From assembly GCA_000697355.1 (NCBI GenBank), contig JNEN01001230.1, forward strand, positions 124,001 through 188,000: a stretch of DNA of 64,000 bases, written 5' to 3'. This DNA is from Syncephalastrum monosporum B8922 (taxonomy: Eukaryota > Mucoromycota > Mucoromycetes > Mucorales > Syncephalastraceae). Shown here one piece after another: positions 1 through 10,489 of the stretch; positions within the stretch are counted from its first letter, which is position 1, and each line of letters opens with the position of its first letter. The position numbers and the translations under genes are program-made. A model generated the notes under the pieces. That model was not told the origin of the DNA. It did no database searches and saw only the letters and a list, made by a program, of their open reading frames with translations.

Positions 1-1803
1 TATGGTCATATACAAGGAGTCTCGCTGGAAGATGCGGAACAGCCTGAAAGCCAGTTCCACCTCGTCGTTACGGACCAAACCACGAATGATCATGGCCTTC
101 GTAATATCGTCGGGCACACCGCGATTCCGCATGCGCACAAAAGCCAGCAAGGCACCAGGTACGTCTTGACACAGAAACAGAGCATTGATAAAATGATGCT
201 GCGACATTGATGACGGCTCGTTGTCTGGATCAATGTGTTTGTGTATCGCATGTGACTCGTAGACCTTGTTGCGTCGACCAGCAAGACCTTCGCCTATTAC
301 CAGATGGTTCACCATCACCGCGTTTACGTAGTCTTTGTTCTCGGCATACAGGTCACCAAGTAGAACTCGAGCCTCGTCCAAATCTTCCTTGGCTTTGGCC
401 CACATCAGTGCCGCACGGAACTTATCATCTCCCTCGGTTGCTCTTCCGATACATTCGTCGACTAAGTCCTCTACCAGATCGTAGCGTTGGCGACGTATAG
501 CATTTGTAATGACCGCCGTAGCCAATGTCTGATCGGTCTTGAAGTTCTTGGCCTTAAAGCGCCTCCATATGCGCAAAGCTTCGTCAAAATTACCCGCTCG
601 GCTGTACATCTCCACCAAGGCGGTATATGTTTCGATTGTAGGGCTGATATTGCGCTGAAGCATCTCCTCGTAAAGTTTCTTGGCCTTGTCCGTATCACCA
701 AGTCTTCCGAGAGCCGAGATGAGGGAGGTATATACTTGCACATTATGTCGCTGCACGCCCGGGAGATCAACGCAGTTAACGGCTTCCATGAAGGCCAGGA
801 TATCTACGATTTTGCAGCTAGGCATGCGAGAGAGCGCGCTGACGATAACGGAGCAAGCATCAGGTTCGATGGCCACGGCATGGACCCGGGCTGCAAATAT
901 CAGGCTGTCGGTGATCTTGCGGATGAGTTTGTCGTCGTTGCATTGTGAGGCAGAAAGGGCAAGGGATGTGTAGTGCGAGGAGTTGACAGGTACAGCGTCG
1001 TGTAACATGCGCTTAACAGTAGCGTAGGCGTTGAGGGGATCCTTGTGGCGGGCCATGGCAAACAGTACTTGGGAATAACATAGAGAGCTGATCTCGACCT
1101 TGTTGTAACGCATATGCCCGAGTACCGACATCATGCGCTGGACTGTATGATCTTCCTTGTCGTACTTGAGTATATTGAGCAGGTTGCCATAGTGATTGAC
1201 AGTCATGTGGCTGTCAAGTTTGCGTTGACGTATGAGGCTGTATATCCGCCAGGCATGCCCACTATTATAGTGTGTGGAATGATATAGGGCAGATCGAAGC
1301 ATACGAAAGACAAGCAAAGGCGTTAATGTGTTCCCATGAATGTCGATGTAGCTGAACAGAGCGTCCAGGTCAGTAGAAGACGAGATATTGCGAGGGTGGA
1401 ACCGTCTATCGAGGGTATATTCGCTTCGTGGGGTCGAGCCTGACAGGGTTGCGACATTAGAAGACGAAGCGAGTGAGGACGAGGTCGAGCGCTGACGCTG
1501 CTGGTTCTTTTGATGGATGGAGCGGCAAGAGCGCTGGAAGGCAGTGTTGGCGCCGTTGCGGCGTGCACAACGGGCAGCAAGGAACCACATGACAGACAGG
1601 TTGAAGTGCTGCTGAGTGGAGGAGTTACCGTCGGCTGTTGCTGCGGCGATGCAAGGGGCTAATCGGTGGAGATGTCTGGCTGGCTTAAAGAGGCATGGAG
1701 TCCAGGCGTGGGTGTTGCTTGTGGACGGGAGGGCGTGTGTCTTGCAAACGGTGGCGGCTGCATTCCTTGTTCTGCACGCAGGCCGCGTCAGGACGGTGCT
1801 CAT
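1..1803 (-). CDS. PPR protein, probably mitochondrial (3' end outside window)
   Basis: One uninterrupted frame of 601 codons runs from an ATG at 1803 to the left edge with no stop, so the C-terminus lies outside the window. Around residues 357-427 two helical repeats of about 35 residues are clear (starting VYTSLISALGRLGDTDKAKK and TYTALVEMYSRAGNFDEALR), the classic pentatricopeptide repeat pattern. PPR proteins bind organellar RNA and act in its processing or translation. A second in-frame ATG at 1590 starts MWFLAARCARRNG, an Arg-rich, acid-free stretch typical of a mitochondrial presequence, so it may be the true start. The first 70 codons are low-complexity and less convincing. No intron is visible. 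Family is fairly sure; the precise orthologue is not identifiable. Confidence 0.8.
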   Translation of the reverse strand, partial: MSTVLTRPACRTRNAAATVCKTHALPSTSNTHAWTPCLFKPARHLHRLAPCIAAATADGNSSTQQHFNLSVMWFLAARCARRNGANTAFQRSCRSIHQKNQQRQRSTSSSLASSSNVATLSGSTPRSEYTLDRRFHPRNISSSTDLDALFSYIDIHGNTLTPLLVFRMLRSALYHSTHYNSGHAWRIYSLIRQRKLDSHMTVNHYGNLLNILKYDKEDHTVQRMMSVLGHMRYNKVEISSLCYSQVLFAMARHKDPLNAYATVKRMLHDAVPVNSSHYTSLALSASQCNDDKLIRKITDSLIFAARVHAVAIEPDACSVIVSALSRMPSCKIVDILAFMEAVNCVDLPGVQRHNVQVYTSLISALGRLGDTDKAKKLYEEMLQRNISPTIETYTALVEMYSRAGNFDEALRIWRRFKAKNFKTDQTLATAVITNAIRRQRYDLVEDLVDECIGRATEGDDKFRAALMWAKAKEDLDEARVLLGDLYAENKDYVNAVMVNHLVIGEGLAGRRNKVYESHAIHKHIDPDNEPSSMSQHHFINALFLCQDVPGALLAFVRMRNRGVPDDITKAMIIRGLVRNDEVELAFRLFRIFQRDSLYMTI

Positions 1804-3548
1804 GAAGTTATAATAGTGTGCAATGGACCCCGACGCCAGGGAAGTCTATAAACCCGATGAGGACCGAAGAGGGTATACGTTAGACGCGCCGGTGGGGCTC
1901 CTGTGTTATAACAGTGTTGGTGCTCGTCTCTCGTGGAAGATATTTTTTTGCCTGCCAAAAAAAAGCAGTCCCATATGGAAAAGACCGCAAACACCAGGCA
2001 CATTTGTTATTTCGAATTCAATGCCCACATCATCCTCATTATTCTGGTCTGTCACCACTCAGCAAGCCATACGTACTAGCCTTCCCTTCCGTGTAATTAA
2101 TAGAATAATATGATACTCCAGGAACACGCATCTGTATTACGGTGGTAGCCTCTCGGACCTTCACTCTTCACTGCACTAAGGTCCTCCTGCCCAACTTACA
2201 ACGCCTGCTGGTTCACACCCATAATCCATATTTGCCGGAAAATCAGCTTTTAGCGATCCGTGTGTTCTATATGCATCCTAGATCGAGACTACTATATGTC
2301 TTGAAAAGCTAGTTTTCTATAGAAGCCTGCTTTACTGGCCCTTGCTGTCAATTTTCATTGCGTATCCCGCCAGGGTCTGAACGGAAGGAGTATCGTACCA
2401 TTAAATTTATTGCAAGCCCGCGAATGATGTCAGCAAAAAGTAAAAACAAGTTACATAACAGATGCCTACAAGCTCTCCTATCAAACTGCTCGTGTAAATG
2501 CAAGACTCATCCGGGTACTAGCCGCATACACCATGTTCTACGGATACCCACATTCAAATGCCATTTAGTGGGTACTCTGTGAATACACTGTCGGCGCCCA
2601 GCAAGGGACTCCAGGGACGCTTTTCCTGAGTGCCAGATGTGATTCGGGAAAAATGAGTGATAAATAGTACTTCTGGTGAACGACCTTTATGTGAGAGACC
2701 ACTTTAATGTCGAATGCAGTGCTAAGTGTAGGCATATATGTAATTACTTAGGCCGAACGCTCAAGTAAATTGAGATGCCTTTTACTCAAAAGTCTTGCTC
2801 CTGAGGTCTTTCTCTGACTCACCTACAAGCAAACCAGAAATTAGTTGCCAAACAGCCAGGAATTTGGCGATCGCTGCTACCCTGCCTGCGATATTCGTGG
2901 GTGCTACAGCAGTGATGAGAAAAAAAAAGACTGTGTTTAAGAAAGTCGCAATGCTGTTGTATTGCTTACTTGGATATCCCCACGTTCTCGAAATCTTTCT
3001 AAACATGAAAGGATTTCTCTTGTTTTGACGTCCTCTGCGAAATCTATCATCCCCGTTTGTAAGTCGCTAGAAGCCTACAAACGAGTGGAAAAGAATCCAC
3101 TGTATGAAGAATGATACATTGCAGAAAATCCAGAACTGAATAGATATGCAGTACATATTAAAGTTGGTGGTAAAAATATAAAAAAGTGATATGACAGTCT
3201 ATAGTGCTTATACCAGCAAGAAGGTCATCATATCGCTAAATGTTATGAGAAAACGTACCTCGTATATTTTGTAGCGTGTGTTGTTTCGTTACCATAGAAG
3301 AACTTTTGCATGCATGTTGCGCAATGACCGATACAAGATACGTATCGTCTACCGCGCTCGCTCTAGCGCATGATATCACTTGTCTTCATCAGGGCCATGT
3401 GATTAATATTGAGCTGTAGGATGCTGATAAGATTTCGACGCATAAATTTCTACTGCGGGTGGCTTCGGGATCCATTCTATCATTCATTATTATATTCAGT
3501 AGCCTTCACTCACAATCCCTGCCCTGTCTCTTCCTTTTTTCTCGGTTA
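1804..3548. other. Intergenic, PPR and MutY genes divergent
   Basis: AT-rich spacer between two divergent genes. It holds the upstream regions of both. A pyrimidine-rich stretch at about 3520-3545 precedes the MutY ATG. Apart from the doubtful small reading frame at 2795-3028, no coding or RNA signal is evident. Confidence 0.5.
2795..3028 (+). CDS. Doubtful small two-helix membrane ORF
   Basis: A 77-codon frame with two hydrophobic segments (about residues 26-41, LAIAATLPAIFVGATA, and 51-70, VAMLLYCLLGYPHVLEIFLN) separated by a Lys-rich linker. The LP-A start of the first helix and the LGYP in the second faintly recall Pmp3/UPF0057 proteolipids, which have LPP and LGYIPG at these places. The match is weak, the N-terminus is unlike Pmp3, and the reverse strand is also open. 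It may be a decayed gene or chance. Confidence 0.2.
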   Translation: MLLRSFSDSPTSKPEISCQTARNLAIAATLPAIFVGATAVMRKKKTVFKKVAMLLYCLLGYPHVLEIFLNMKGFLLF

Positions 3549-5456
3549 ATGACACTCGAACAATCAATTCTACAGGACATTGAAGACTGTGTAGCGAGTA
3601 GACGACTGCACCACAACACGAGCTATCATGACATGAGCCATTCAGAAAAAGAAGCCATTCGCTCGCGACTCTTGGCCTGGTACGACAAGGAGAAGCGCAC
3701 CAATATGCCTTGGCGTAAACCGACAGTCGAATCCCTCGATCGTGAGGTATTCTGTAAAACACTTTGTGTAGGCTCATCTCTAAAAGCCGACGCTATTGTA
3801 GATCTTGAGCCAACGAGCCTATGAAGGTCAGACAACGCGTTGCAAGTGACTGACTTATTGACGCGCCTCTGTAGTTTGGGTCAGCGAGATTATGCTTCAG
3901 CAGGTAAATCTCGTTTTTCGATTTTCACAGCGTTTAATCCTCGGAGGTTGACTGACGCACGTATCCTGAAGACTCAAGTAGTGACCGTGATACAGTACTA
4001 TAACCGCTGGATGGAAGCATTCCCCACCATCCGCGACTTGGCAAAAGCAGAAATCGAACAAGTCAACACGCTCTGGGCTGGCCTGGGCTACTATTCACGA
4101 GCACGAAGACTATGGGAAGGCGCACAAAAAGTGATTAATGAGATGGATGGTCATCTACCCAGCACGGCGTGCGATCTGCAGGCCCAGATCCCGGGCGTAG
4201 GACGATACACAGCTGGTGCTATCGCGTCCATTGTCTTTGGCGAACGAACACCTGTTGTGGATGGAAATGTCATTCGCGTACTCTCTCGCTGGCGAGCCAT
4301 CGGTGCCGACCCAAAGAAAGCAAACACAGTTGATCTTATCTGGAACCTTGCCGGTCAAGCAGTGGATGATGCGCGTCCAGGCGACTTTAATCAAGCCATC
4401 ATGGAACTCGGTGCCCGTGTGTGTACTCCCCAGAATCCAGACTGTGAAGGCTGTCCCCTCAAATCCTCGTGTCGCGCTGTTGCTCAGCTGGAGGCACAAA
4501 AACGTATAGCTTCAGCCAGCTTTGCTGGAAGTGACCTCCCTACGACGATGAAGCGGAAACGACAGATTGAGCACAGTATGTATTTATGTTCTCGTTCAAC
4601 GTCTGTGTCTAATACAAGCCTTGGTTGCAGGCTGTAAATATTGCCCACCCCAGGACTCTGATTTGTCGACCGAGGATTACGCTGTTACTAGGTGAGCATG
4701 ATGAGAAGCATCAGCCCATGTAACTAACGTGATAAAAGATACCCTTTCAAACCGGAAAAGAAGCCTCCGCGCAACGAAGGTAAAAAATATCTGAATTGTT
4801 GGTTGATAATGGTCTAACATAACCGCAGAATGTGCTGTTTGTATCGTAAGGGGTAGCGTGAACTTGGATGATGAGCCGAAATATCTCATATCTAAACGCC
4901 CTGATACGGGTAGGTACTTCCTTTTTACTTTTTGAGGCCCTCCACCTGATGTTAAAATAGGCCTCCTGGCTGGTCTGTGGGAGTTCCCTAGTCTTGAGCT
5001 TGCATCATTGGAGACAGTATACCGTGACAGAGCCAAACAAACCACTGATTTCCTCCGTGCCCGCTATGGTATCGACGTTTCCAAACTTGACAATGTGGCG
5101 AGACAAGATCTTGGCAACGTAATTCATCTCTTTTCACACATCCGCAAAGTGTATCATTTGGAGCTTCTTTCGTTCACAAGCGAGGATGCACAAGCGATGA
5201 TGGATGGAACAGGGCGTGACCCTGACTCAGGCAAATGGATGACCTTGGCAGAACTCAAAGAAGCACCGATACCCACTGGCTTAAAGAAAGCTATTAAAGT
5301 GCTTGAAGGGGTAAGTTGAACATCACAATACAAACGTGAACTCATTCAACTACCTGAAAGGGAGCAACGAAGGCTCCAAGACCCAAAAAAATGGCCAAGA
5401 AATCTGATGGTCCGAAGAATGGCGACATTAGCACGTTTTTCAAGCGAGCAAAATAA
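3549..5456 (+). CDS. Adenine DNA glycosylase MutY/MUTYH
   Basis: Removes adenine mispaired with 8-oxoguanine in base excision repair. Exons: 3549-3741, 3875-3903, 3972-4575, 4631-4691, 4739-4779, 4829-4909, 4961-5310, 5361-5456, giving 484 aa. Catalytic Glu69 lies in WVSEIMLQQ, the helix-hairpin-helix is at about 143-158 ([12 protein letters not shown]) and catalytic Asp171 is in VVDGNV. The [4Fe-4S] ligands are Cys225, 232, 235 and 241 (C-x6-C-x2-C-x5-C). CKYC (277-280) and CAVC (311-314) in the connector could form a zinc linchpin as in animals. The C-terminal Nudix-like 8-oxoG domain includes LLAGLWEFP. The last residues (NGDISTFF) resemble a PCNA-binding PIP box. An in-frame ATG at 3459 would add a hydrophobic leader; 3549 follows a pyrimidine-rich tract and is preferred. 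Confidence 0.95.
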
Positions 5457-5640
5457 ATAAACACAACTGCGACAATGGTTTTACAGATCTAATTTTGTGC
5501 CTGCGAGGACACAAACGGAGGCGAGGAACACCATACAAACAAGGCTCCAAGACAATATAAAGCATAGCTCGACATGGACGCTAGCCAAGCGTCAGATCTA
5601 TTTCCGTTACCATTTTATCGCATTCATAGCAAGTCACCCA

Positions 5641-6711
5641 ATGCGCAACATTGTCTCCGCTGTGGTTCTCTCTGCAGTCTCCATGCTGGTCGTGGATTGC
5701 TTGCCATCCTCCCCTATTGAGGCCGCTGCCGACGCTGGCGGACAGCAGCAACAACAGCCACAGAAGAACCTTTGCCGCAACTACAACACTGATTTCACCC
5801 AGTCCACTGAAGGATGGATTGCCGAAAACAGCGCGCAAGATACATATGAGCTGACACCTGATGGTATTCGCATGAATCTGGTCCCGCCGAATAGCTATGT
5901 TCGCATGCATGATGTTCAAAGTAAGTCCAGTACACATCACATATTGTATGCTAAAGCATGTTGTCGTACTGGTTAGACCTTCCATACAATCAATTTGAAG
6001 GCCGTGGTCCTACTTTCAATGCGACAAATTACATGCATTTTGGACGCCTGTCAGCAACCATTAAGTCTGCTAATGTCGGTGGTGCGATCACGGCTGTTAT
6101 TTTGATCGCGGACAATAAAGACGAGATAGACATTGAGCTTCTGGGCGGTGACCCTAACCATGCACAGTAAGTATACCGCACATACAATATCAGAAGGCAA
6201 AGAAACTCAATATTGTAATAGGAGCAATTATTTCTGGGGTAACCACCCGCTTTATACAATCAACGGAGGCTATCACGAGGTGCCCGGTAAGCCTGTCTAT
6301 GATGACTTCCATACGTACACGATCGACTGGAGCCCCGAGCGCATCGAGTGGTCTATCGACGGTCAAGTCGTGCGCACACGTGAGAAAAAGGATACATGCG
6401 ATGAAACAGGTCTTTGCAAGTTTCCGTCGGACCCAGCGTATGTTGACAAACATAGTGAATGTTTGTTCATGTTGAATAACGTGTTTATTTTTGTCTTAGT
6501 CGTGTCCAAATTGGCCTTTGGGATGGAAGCATCGAGTCTGGCACAGCACAATGGTCGCGTGGCCCTATTGACGTAAGTAAAAGAGAGGCTCACTTTGTAT
6601 TCGCCTGACAATAATCTCTCGTTACAGTGGACGCAGCACAACAGGATCACATCCGAAATCAAGAGAGTTGAAGTCGAGTGTGATCCAAACTACAATGAGG
6701 TCATAGCGTGA
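5641..6711 (+). CDS. Crh-type GH16 cell-wall transglycosylase
   Basis: Probable chitin-glucan crosslinking enzyme of the wall. Exons: 5641-5920, 5977-6166, 6222-6437, 6500-6572, 6628-6711, 280 aa to the first stop. An N-terminal hydrophobic signal peptide (about 1-20) is followed by a Gln-rich linker and a GH16 domain. The catalytic signature DEIDIE gives nucleophile Glu143 and acid/base Glu147; SNYFWGN, DWSPERIEW and GLWDGS are family-typical. The annotated stop is a TGA at 6709-6711. The same frame then stays open to 6966 and encodes a Ser/Thr-rich stretch and a hydrophobic tail like a GPI signal, which this subfamily often has, so the true C-terminus is uncertain (see findings). Confidence 0.88.
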
Positions 6712-7236
6712 CTCCCAGGGCAGGAGGTACTTGCGCCAACGCCGGAGGACGAGCAACGCCCAAGACGAACGCCTCCAAGGCCCTGGCGGCGTCCAGCCAT
6801 GGACCCTAATCAACCCACACAAATTTTAACTACTACTACTAATTCTTCGTCCTCACAACCTCAACAGCATCTCTTCTCTTCCTTTGGATATACATATCAT
6901 GCCACTATTTCTTTTGAGGTGACGCTGGTAGTCATTCTCACTTTATCCTTAGTTTTAAAAATATAAGCAATACTGTGATATGCTCTTCATAAACATTGAT
7001 ACTCACTTTAAAACATATACTCATTCATATGTATGTGCTACAGGAAGTTCCATTAAGCTTTTTTTTGTATGTGCCAAAAGAAAGATGGAATGTAAACAAA
7101 AAAGGGCGTTGGTTCGGAAATTAAGAGGGCACAGAGGAATGCAAGGATATCATTACATGGCAATTTTTTGTTGTCAGTCTGAATAGCCCCTTTTTCTTTC
7201 AACGCACCCTTCAGACACGCGATATCACGTTACAAT
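6712..7236 (+). other. Post-stop open tail of Crh gene, then intergenic
   Basis: From 6712 to 6966 the Crh frame continues without a stop: a Pro/Arg-rich stretch, then TTTTNSSSSQPQQ, then a hydrophobic end (FEVTLVVILTLSLVL). A second frame from about 6699 to 6800 is also open and has codon choice like the neighbouring genes (AAG, AAC, GCC, TCC). After 6966 the DNA is AT-rich and looks like 3' flank and the promoter of the next gene. Confidence 0.5.
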
Positions 7237-9330
7237 ATGCTGAGCAACAAGGATGATATGGAAGTTGTCCAATACAAGACAGACACGACCTGGTCCATGA
7301 AACAGCGCCAAGCGTTTCCAGTCCACGACAATGATTTCGCTCTTGCTGCTCCTGGCGACAATGTTGGTGCTGCTGGCCTGAAAAGATCAGAAGCAGCCTA
7401 TGATATTTCAGAGGTCACAATACTTGAACAAGAAGAGGGCGAGTCGCTTCCTCCTAGCCTTCTCACAGGCAGCGTCAGTCTCAGTAGCAAAAACCCATCC
7501 GTCGAATCGTTAGCTGTCACCACGCCTCTTGATGGTCATCAACAATACAACACACGGCAAGGTGATACAATGAAACATAGTGAAGAATTCCAGGAATCTA
7601 TGGCTCCTACCCCACCACCGAAACCCAAGCACTATTACCACACTGTACATGATTTGAAGAGTCTCTGTGATAGAGCACTCCCCCCTCTCCCGGAGAATAC
7701 CGGCAGTAGGGCGAGCAGTACGATTTCAGACAGCGGCAAGAACAAAGGGACACTGCACCAAACCAAACAGCGCATGGTACATTGGATTGGTCGTCCTCTC
7801 AACAAAATTGTGACTTCCATGGTGGGCCTACATACCTTTGCCAACCAGCCCGAAGAGGCAAAAGTCATTACGCCCAGCTCCTCGGTCACGTCTGCAGCAG
7901 CTAGTCCCGTGGCGTGTCGCGACAACGATGTGGAAGATACAGTCACCACTTACTCGGATTCACAACTTATCTATCACGAGAGCTACTACCCGGAGCCGGC
8001 TTCATTACCAAGGTATATTATCGACTTATACATGAGAAAAGAAGACTTCATTCACGCTTGTTTGTTCGCAGGTCCTTTACACAGAATAATAATCTCAATG
8101 GAAAGTGTCTCCGCTGTACAGGTATGTTCTGGATATGGCTAAAGAGATAGCAATTGCTCAACATCAGCTTTTGTAGTGGTGCAAATCACCAATCTGGCCT
8201 CAAACCAAGGTATGACATTATGGTGCTGCCTTAATATTCTAATTCCTCTATGTAGAGTACGAGTATGCACTGGACGTGCACTTCAATGCACGCAAAATCA
8301 CCACCATTTCTGGCCGGTTACAGAAATTGACGCCAAAGGCCAGTGGAACCAGCCCAGACGACGGTGCGGCTACTTTGTAAGCTCACATATAGGAAGCGAT
8401 ATTCGACTCACCACGAGGAATATATAGCCCCATACACAGTCCGTTCGAGCTGACATTTGAGTTCACGGGCCACCCTGTCCAACAACGGCTCACACGGAGT
8501 CTCTCCTTCTGGAAACGAAAGGAACAGCAAAGTGCGAGCACAAATGCACAGAAACCGACTGTGCATGCTCGACTGCGGCTTCTTTCAGGTGATTGCGTTG
8601 ACGCATTTGGGATCGACCATATGCAACGATATACGTTTACACAGCCCCTCGACCAGGAGCTGCCACTCAACTTGGAGATGCTGGTCAAGTACGACTACGT
8701 AGACCTTCCAAAGGATAAGGTCTCGCAGTCGTGTGCGACCAAGATCGCTCCAGGTAAAACGGCAAGCATTGCTACTGCCTTGCAGGCCTGTGCTGCAGGC
8801 GACTATCTCACCATTCTTGAGCGTGGCAAAGGCTTCCCGGTAAGCGTACGCATCGTTACAGATGGTCATTGTTTATCTCATGCGAGGTGTGTTCATTATA
8901 GTACTGGCGGCGATACTGGGCCCGTATGGAAGGAGATACTATTAGCCTTTACGACTTTACCTACCATGTAAGTATTATCCTATCTACTGTTCGCGTATGT
9001 ATGCTCATATTCATCGACAAACAGGATCAGAAGAAGGCGCGTGGTTATCTCCCGCTAAGCACTTTGAAAGCAGTGAGCCAGCCGTCCGACGAAGATTTGG
9101 AAAATGTTTGCTATAGCCGGAGCACCGGTCTGACCATCCGTCTCCAGGAAAAGAGCGCGGCCTTGTTGAGTCCCGTACGACTCGAGCCCGACGAAGCTGT
9201 GCATGGCAAGGTACACCTTTTCGCCGATACACCGCGCACAGCCGAGTATTGGCGACTCACCTTGGCCTTGTACGAAGACTATCAAAGCGAGTCGACGGAG
9301 GATAATATAGACCTGCGCTATGTATGGTGA
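7237..9330 (+). CDS. Anillin/Bud4-like protein with PH domain
   Basis: Likely cortical scaffold for septum or polarity sites. Exons: 7237-8012, 8072-8121, 8177-8209, 8256-8376, 8428-8839, 8902-8967, 9025-9330, 587 aa. Residues 1-250 are low-complexity with Pro-rich motifs (PTPPPKPK, LPPLPEN). About 270-464 form a beta-rich region resembling the anillin homology domain (VVQITNLAS, GRLQKLTPK, RLRLLSG). Residues 465-575 look like a PH domain opening with YWRRYWARMEGDTISLYDF, close to the FWKRRW start of the anillin PH. Family assignment rests on this order of domains and a few motifs; a different PH-domain adaptor is possible. An exon of only 33 nt (8177-8209) is inferred from frame and splice sites. 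Confidence 0.6.
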
Positions 9331-9641
9331 AATCGCATAATAATTAGTAGGATATCTAATTTAAAAAGGCAAATAAGAAAAACACCTTCAGTCAACGGAA
9401 TTGTGTCAGGTTATATGGGTGGGCATACACAATAGAAATTGAATGCTATCAAGTCGGGCCGTTGTTAGTCCGACTCGCCATGGCGCCATTTCGGGCCAAT
9501 GATGACCGTTCATCTAACAAGGACTCATGGTGCCTGCTGTCAAGCACCGCATCTGGTCTATATATTTCTAAGCTTCTCTGCTTTTCTTTCCCCACCTTTT
9601 CTTTCCCCTTTACTTTCCGTGTATTAATCTACTTGATCGTC
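9331..9641. other. Intergenic, APS kinase promoter
   Basis: Short AT-rich 3' flank, then a strongly pyrimidine-rich tract at about 9575-9620 (CTTTTCTTTCCCC-like) ahead of the APS kinase ATG. The APS kinase frame extends upstream to an ATG at 9462, but the added residues have no family counterpart. Confidence 0.6.
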
Positions 9642-10268
9642 ATGTCGACCAACATTACCTGGCACGAGGGCGCTGTCTCCAAGGAGGAGCGCCAGAACCT
9701 TCTTGGCCAAAAGGGTCTCACGATCTGGTTCACCGGTCTGTCTGCCTCGGGCAAGTCCACCCTCGCCACCGCGCTTGAGCAGACCCTGCTCCACTCTGGC
9801 ATTTCTGCCTACCGTCTGGACGGTGACAACATCCGCTTCGGTCTGAACAAGAACCTCGGCTTCGGCCCTGAGGACCGCACCGAGAACATCCGCCGTATCG
9901 GTGAAGTTGCCAAGCTCTTTGCTGACGCTGCCACTATTGCTGTCACCTCCTTCATCAGCCCCTACCGCCAGGACCGTGATTCCGCCCGCGCTCTCCACGA
10001 GGCTGCTGGCATCCCGTTCATCGAAGTCTTTGCCGATGCTCCTCTCGAGGTCGTCGAGCAGCGTGACCCCAAGGGCCTGTACAAAAAGGCCAAGGCGGGT
10101 GAGATCAAGGAGTTCACGGGTATCTCGGCTCCGTATGAGGCTCCCGAGAAGGCTGATATCCACATCAAGACCCACGAGACCTCGGTGGAGGAGGGCGTCA
10201 GAATTGTCCTCGACTACCTCGTTGAGAAGGGCTATGTCCAGGCTGACAAGCTTAAGAAGACCGCCTAA
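9642..10268 (+). CDS. MET14: Adenylylsulfate (APS) kinase
   Basis: Phosphorylates APS to PAPS with ATP in sulfate assimilation. A single exon of 208 aa, the usual length for fungal Met14. The P-loop is GLSASGKST (32-40), followed by [16 protein letters not shown] and the [11 protein letters not shown] segment; [10 protein letters not shown] and DPKGLYKKA complete the family pattern. Intronless, unlike nearly all its neighbours, and strongly biased to codons such as AAG, GAG, CTC and GCC, which suggests high expression. The start at 9642 gives [10 protein letters not shown], the normal N-terminus of the family. Very sure. Confidence 0.97.
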   Translation: MSTNITWHEGAVSKEERQNLLGQKGLTIWFTGLSASGKSTLATALEQTLLHSGISAYRLDGDNIRFGLNKNLGFGPEDRTENIRRIGEVAKLFADAATIAVTSFISPYRQDRDSARALHEAAGIPFIEVFADAPLEVVEQRDPKGLYKKAKAGEIKEFTGISAPYEAPEKADIHIKTHETSVEEGVRIVLDYLVEKGYVQADKLKKTA

Positions 10269-10489
10269 GCAAAAACTAAAACTGTACAGTATACTATCCC
10301 CCCCCCTTTACATGAAAGCACACCATCGCATGTCACATAATATAGAGCTTCACCATAAAAGTCTTTTCCAATGTACTTAATATGTGTGTGTATGTGTGAT
10401 ACTCGAAGATGCTCTCAATCATGCAGATGGAATCTTTTAGAAACGCGCGCCATACATGAAGCCCTTGTGAACCATGAGAATAAACCTTT

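Noticed and set aside
487..948. 153-codon plus-strand frame
   Set aside because: Lies opposite the PPR gene, whose repeats are clear on the minus strand.
6708..6764. A 57-nt GT-AG intron removing the Crh TGA
   Set aside because: Length and phase would fit but there is no branch-point-like sequence or pyrimidine tract and the segment is G/C-rich like coding DNA.
9462..9641. N-terminal 60-residue extension of APS kinase
   Set aside because: Covers the pyrimidine-rich promoter tract and has no counterpart in the family; the ATG at 9642 gives the usual start.
9624..10175. Long frame on the minus strand opposite APS kinase (183 codons)
   Set aside because: Pure antisense shadow produced by the strong codon bias of the APS kinase gene; no family motif.
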